The notes below the pieces were generated by a model that made no database searches, was not told the DNA's origin, and was given only the letters and a program-made list of their open reading frames with translations. Positions 13,642-16,226 of a stretch of DNA of 16,226 nucleotides are shown in pieces. The position numbers and the translations under genes were made by a program. The DNA comes from QHBQ01 sp038230695 (GTDB taxonomy: Bacteria; Chloroflexota; Chloroflexia; QHBQ01): assembly GCA_038230695.1 (NCBI GenBank), contig JBBRMT010000093.1, forward strand, positions 1-16,226, written 5' to 3'. Position 1 is the stretch's first letter; each line of letters opens with the position of its first letter.

Positions 13642-13662
13642 AGGGCGGGTTGTGTTCGCCCT
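13642..13662. repeat. Hairpin in the polA leader
   Basis: AGGGCG (13642-13647), a 9-nt loop GGTTGTGTT and CGCCCT (13657-13662) form a 6-bp GC stem. It resembles the GGGCGGG/CCCGCCC hairpin inside the 4945-5139 element and is probably a dispersed intergenic repeat; it could also affect leader folding. Confidence 0.45.
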
Positions 13663-13692
13663 ACTGACGGATTGAGTGAATGGAGATTAGCC

Positions 13693-16226
13693 TTGACCCC
13701 AACCACTGCATCAACCATGATGCCCAAGCTGGTGCTGGTAGACGCTTACGGGCTTATCTATCGCGCCTATCACGCAGTGCCACCCACTTTGATGACCTCG
13801 CGCGGCGAAAGCGTGAACGCAGTGTTCGGCTTCACCGCGATGCTTCTTGATGTGCTACGCAAAGAGCAACCTGAGTACGTGGCGATGGCCTTCGACGTGG
13901 GTCGCACCTTCCGCGACGATGTGTACGCTGACTACAAGGGTACCCGCCCGGCGATGGCCGACGACCTCCGCGTGCAGATCAGTCGCGTCGAGGATATCGT
14001 TAACGCCCTGAACATCCCCATTTATCGGCTAGAGGGATATGAAGCCGACGATGTGATCGGCACCCTGGCAAACCAGGCGGTGGATAAGGGTGTGTTGACG
14101 CTGGTTGTGACTGGCGACACCGATCTGCTGCAACTGGTGCAGCCCACCGTCCATCTGATTACGCCGGGGCGCATTCGCTTCAGTGATGCGCGGGTCTATG
14201 ATATGGAAGCCACCGAGGAGCGTTACGGTTTCGCCCCACCGCTGGTCGCCGATTATAAGGCGTTGACTGGCGATACCTCCGACAACATCCCCAAGATCCC
14301 CGGCATTGGCGAGAAGACTGCCACCAAGCTGCTGCAACAGTTCGGCACTGTGGAGCAGATTTATGACCATCTGGACGAGGTACAACCCGCCCGCATCCAA
14401 CAGATCCTGCGCGATCACACCGAGCAGGCCAAACGCAACAAGTACCTCACCACCATCGTCTGCAATGTGCCTGTTACGCTCAACCTGGAGGACTGCCGCA
14501 CCCGCGACTATGACCGCGAGGCGGTAATTGAACTGTTCCGCGAACTGGAGTTCCGCTCGTTGGTCAGCAAGTTGCCACGGCCAGGTTCTGCAGACGAGGC
14601 CCGTGGGCCGAGTGGGGCAGCAAGCAGCAACGGTAGCTCACCTTCAGCACTCATCACTCAGCACTCAGCACTCAGCACTATCTTTGACGGCATCGAGATC
14701 GAGGGTGAAGCCTCGCCGGTTGCCACCGCCAAGTCGCCAGGCACGCCAATCTTTGCCAGCGGCGGTGGGGTGCTACACCTGCTACAAGCGGCCAGCCAGG
14801 CAGTGCAGGAAGCCACCATCGAGGCTGAACTGGTGCCGGAGACCAGCCAGGATTACGCGATGGTGACCACCAGCGATGCGCTAAAGCAGCTAGCTGCCGA
14901 GCTACGCGCCTCGCCCACCGGCTTCGCCTTCGACACCGAAACCGACAGCCGGGATGCTATCAACGCCAACCTGGTTGGGATGTCGGTAGCGGCCACGCCA
15001 GGCAAGGCTTACTATATCCCGGTGCGCCACAAGCGGGTCAAGCCTGATGCAGCGGTGGACGGGGATGCGGCAAACTCCCCCACCCAGGCTCCCACTTTGG
15101 GGGAGGGGTCTTTGGGTGAACTGTTCGAGCTAGTGCCAGGGCAGCTATCGGTGGATGAGGTGCGGGATACACTGGGGCCGCTGTTTGCCGACCCCAACAT
15201 ACCGAAGGCGGCGCACAACGCCAAGTTCGACATGGAGGTGCTTAACGGCGCGGGCTTCAGCGTGGAGAACCTCGCCTACGACACCAAAATCGCTGCCTAT
15301 GTAGTTGGCGAGTCGTCCACCGAACTGAAGGATCTGGCCTTCATGCGATTGCACAACGAGATGACACACATTCAGCAACTGATCGGCAGCGGCAAGAGCC
15401 AGATTACCTTCGACCTGGTAGATATGAACCGCGCCGCCCCCTATGCCGCCGCCGATGCCGACATGACTCTGCGCCTACGCGAGATGCTCACCCCGCAGAT
15501 GGAGCAGATGCAACTGCTGGATTTGTTCGACAAGGTGGAGATGCCCCTCGTGCCAGTGCTGGTGGAGATGGAGCAGAATGGCATTGCCGTGGATGTAACC
15601 GCGCTGCACGATCTATCGCTGCAGCTCGACAATCGCATCAAGGCGGCGGAGGAGCAGATATATGCGCTGGCCGGTCATGAGTTCAATGTCGGCTCGACCC
15701 AGCAACTGGGCAAGGTGCTGTACGAGGAGCGCGGCTTGCACGGGCGGGGGCGCACCCAGAGCGGCTACTCCACCGATAAGGAGACACTGGAGCAACTGCA
15801 CGATATTGACCCAGTCTTCATAGATCTGGTGCAGGAATACCGCAGCATGAAGAAGCTGAAAAACACCTATGTGGACGACCTGGCCGAGCAGGTCAGCCCC
15901 CGCGACGGGCGGGTGCATACCAGCTACAGTCAGACGATTGCCAGTACCGGGCGGCTGTCGTCCAGCAACCCCAACTTGCAGAACATCCCGGTGCGTACCG
16001 AGGTGGGCAGGCTGGTACGCAAGGCGTTCATCGCCGACAACTCCTCCGCCCATCCCCTGGTGGAGCAGCCCAGCACCCTGATGAGCTACGACTACTCGCA
16101 GATTGAGCTACGCCTGCTGGCGGTGATGAGCGGCGAACCCTCGATGCTCGATGCCTTCCGTGAGGGGTTGGACATCCACAAAGCGACCGCCGCCGAGGTG
16201 ATGGGCGTGCCGCTCGACAAGGTGAC
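13693..16226 (+). CDS. polA: DNA polymerase I (3' end beyond the window)
   Basis: Open frame of 844 codons running off the window end. Residues ~1-290 are the 5' nuclease (LVLVDAYGLIYRAYHA, YEADDVIGTLA, VTGDTDLLQLV, then GDTSDNIPKIPGIGEKTA). The 3'-5' exonuclease keeps all catalytic positions: Exo I DTET (D414, E416), Exo II HNAKFD (N509, D513) and Exo III YAAAD (Y584, D588), so proofreading should be active. The polymerase domain starts near 600 (STGRLSSSNPNLQNIPVRTE, motif A DYSQIELR with D800); the O-helix and motif C lie outside. The start is TTG at 13693 because GGAG lies 7 nt upstream; ATG at 13717 has no such site. Two repeat-derived in-frame inserts are present, in the linker (residues ~318-330) and in the exonuclease domain (~461-475). 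It acts in Okazaki-fragment processing and repair. Confidence 0.95.
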   Translation, partial: MTPTTASTMMPKLVLVDAYGLIYRAYHAVPPTLMTSRGESVNAVFGFTAMLLDVLRKEQPEYVAMAFDVGRTFRDDVYADYKGTRPAMADDLRVQISRVEDIVNALNIPIYRLEGYEADDVIGTLANQAVDKGVLTLVVTGDTDLLQLVQPTVHLITPGRIRFSDARVYDMEATEERYGFAPPLVADYKALTGDTSDNIPKIPGIGEKTATKLLQQFGTVEQIYDHLDEVQPARIQQILRDHTEQAKRNKYLTTIVCNVPVTLNLEDCRTRDYDREAVIELFRELEFRSLVSKLPRPGSADEARGPSGAASSNGSSPSALITQHSALSTIFDGIEIEGEASPVATAKSPGTPIFASGGGVLHLLQAASQAVQEATIEAELVPETSQDYAMVTTSDALKQLAAELRASPTGFAFDTETDSRDAINANLVGMSVAATPGKAYYIPVRHKRVKPDAAVDGDAANSPTQAPTLGEGSLGELFELVPGQLSVDEVRDTLGPLFADPNIPKAAHNAKFDMEVLNGAGFSVENLAYDTKIAAYVVGESSTELKDLAFMRLHNEMTHIQQLIGSGKSQITFDLVDMNRAAPYAAADADMTLRLREMLTPQMEQMQLLDLFDKVEMPLVPVLVEMEQNGIAVDVTALHDLSLQLDNRIKAAEEQIYALAGHEFNVGSTQQLGKVLYEERGLHGRGRTQSGYSTDKETLEQLHDIDPVFIDLVQEYRSMKKLKNTYVDDLAEQVSPRDGRVHTSYSQTIASTGRLSSSNPNLQNIPVRTEVGRLVRKAFIADNSSAHPLVEQPSTLMSYDYSQIELRLLAVMSGEPSMLDAFREGLDIHKATAAEVMGVPLDKV
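14645..14679. repeat. Heptanucleotide tandem repeat inside polA
   Basis: Five 7-nt units: CAGCACT, CATCACT, then CAGCACT three times. It encodes SALITQHSALS within the low-complexity linker (about residues 295-345) between the 5' nuclease and 3'-5' exonuclease domains. The frame is preserved. Confidence 0.85.
15074..15118. repeat. GC-rich hairpin repeat, copy R4, inside polA
   Basis: CTCCCCCACCCAGGCTCCC, ACTTT, GGGGGAGGGG and a trailing TTGGGTG. It belongs to the same family as R1-R3, here with the outer CACCCA/TGGGTG arms also visible. It is translated in frame as roughly SPTQAPTLGEGSLGE at residues 461-475, between Exo I and Exo II of the proofreading domain. Confidence 0.7.

Noticed and set aside
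15613..16053. Minus-strand open frame within polA
   Set aside because: Antisense to conserved PolI sequence; no domain.

Overview
The window looks like a chromosomal segment of a Chloroflexota bacterium. The assignment is an inference from gene content: a sulfite-oxidase-like enzyme beside a DoxX-Rieske fusion, a NiaR repressor, a DUF2203 protein, a COG2521-like methyltransferase, a hyicolysin/InhA-like secreted protease, GC-rich coding DNA, frequent TTG starts and dense small intergenic repeats. No search was possible. There is no phage, IS transposase, CRISPR array or integrase. Most genes are ordinary chromosomal ones.

Layout. (1) 1-1245, plus strand: a TPR-repeat gene already open at the window edge and broken by an in-frame TAG at 130-132. 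Its 3' end overlaps the next gene tail to tail by 138 bp. (2) 4823 down to 1108, minus strand: a tight four-gene cluster of B12-binding radical SAM protein, YgiT-type zinc-finger protein, four-helix membrane protein and SAM methyltransferase, with a good promoter near 4900. (3) 4824-5210: a non-coding stretch packed with small repeats and hairpins. (4) 8311 down to 5211, minus strand: a DoxX-Rieske fusion, a molybdopterin sulfite-oxidase-like protein, and a zinc-ribbon membrane protein. (5) A HAD hydrolase (minus) diverges from a cyclase/kynurenine-formamidase-like gene (plus), which converges on a NiaR-type repressor (minus) preceded by a DUF2203 gene (minus). (6) A secreted zinc metalloprotease (minus). 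(7) tRNA-Pro(CGG) with promoter and terminator (minus), divergent from polA (plus), which leaves the window before its last polymerase motifs.

Functional links. The radical SAM/YgiT/membrane/methyltransferase cluster is probably one operon, but its substrate is unknown. The DoxX-Rieske and sulfite-oxidase-like genes suggest a redox module, possibly for sulfur compounds. NiaR (NAD metabolism in characterised relatives) faces a kynurenine-formamidase-like gene, which may or may not be meaningful.

The most unusual layer is the repeats. Four copies of a GC-rich hairpin element (4826, 7015, 13362, 15074) sit next to start codons, or in one case inside polA. Five copies of a ~25-bp sequence beginning ATAYCAAT form MITE-like inverted pairs at 4945-5139 and 8573-8627. 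Arrays with a 7-nt period occur at 5182, 10764-10835 and 14645, the last in frame within polA. polA therefore carries two different repeat types in its coding sequence without frame disruption.
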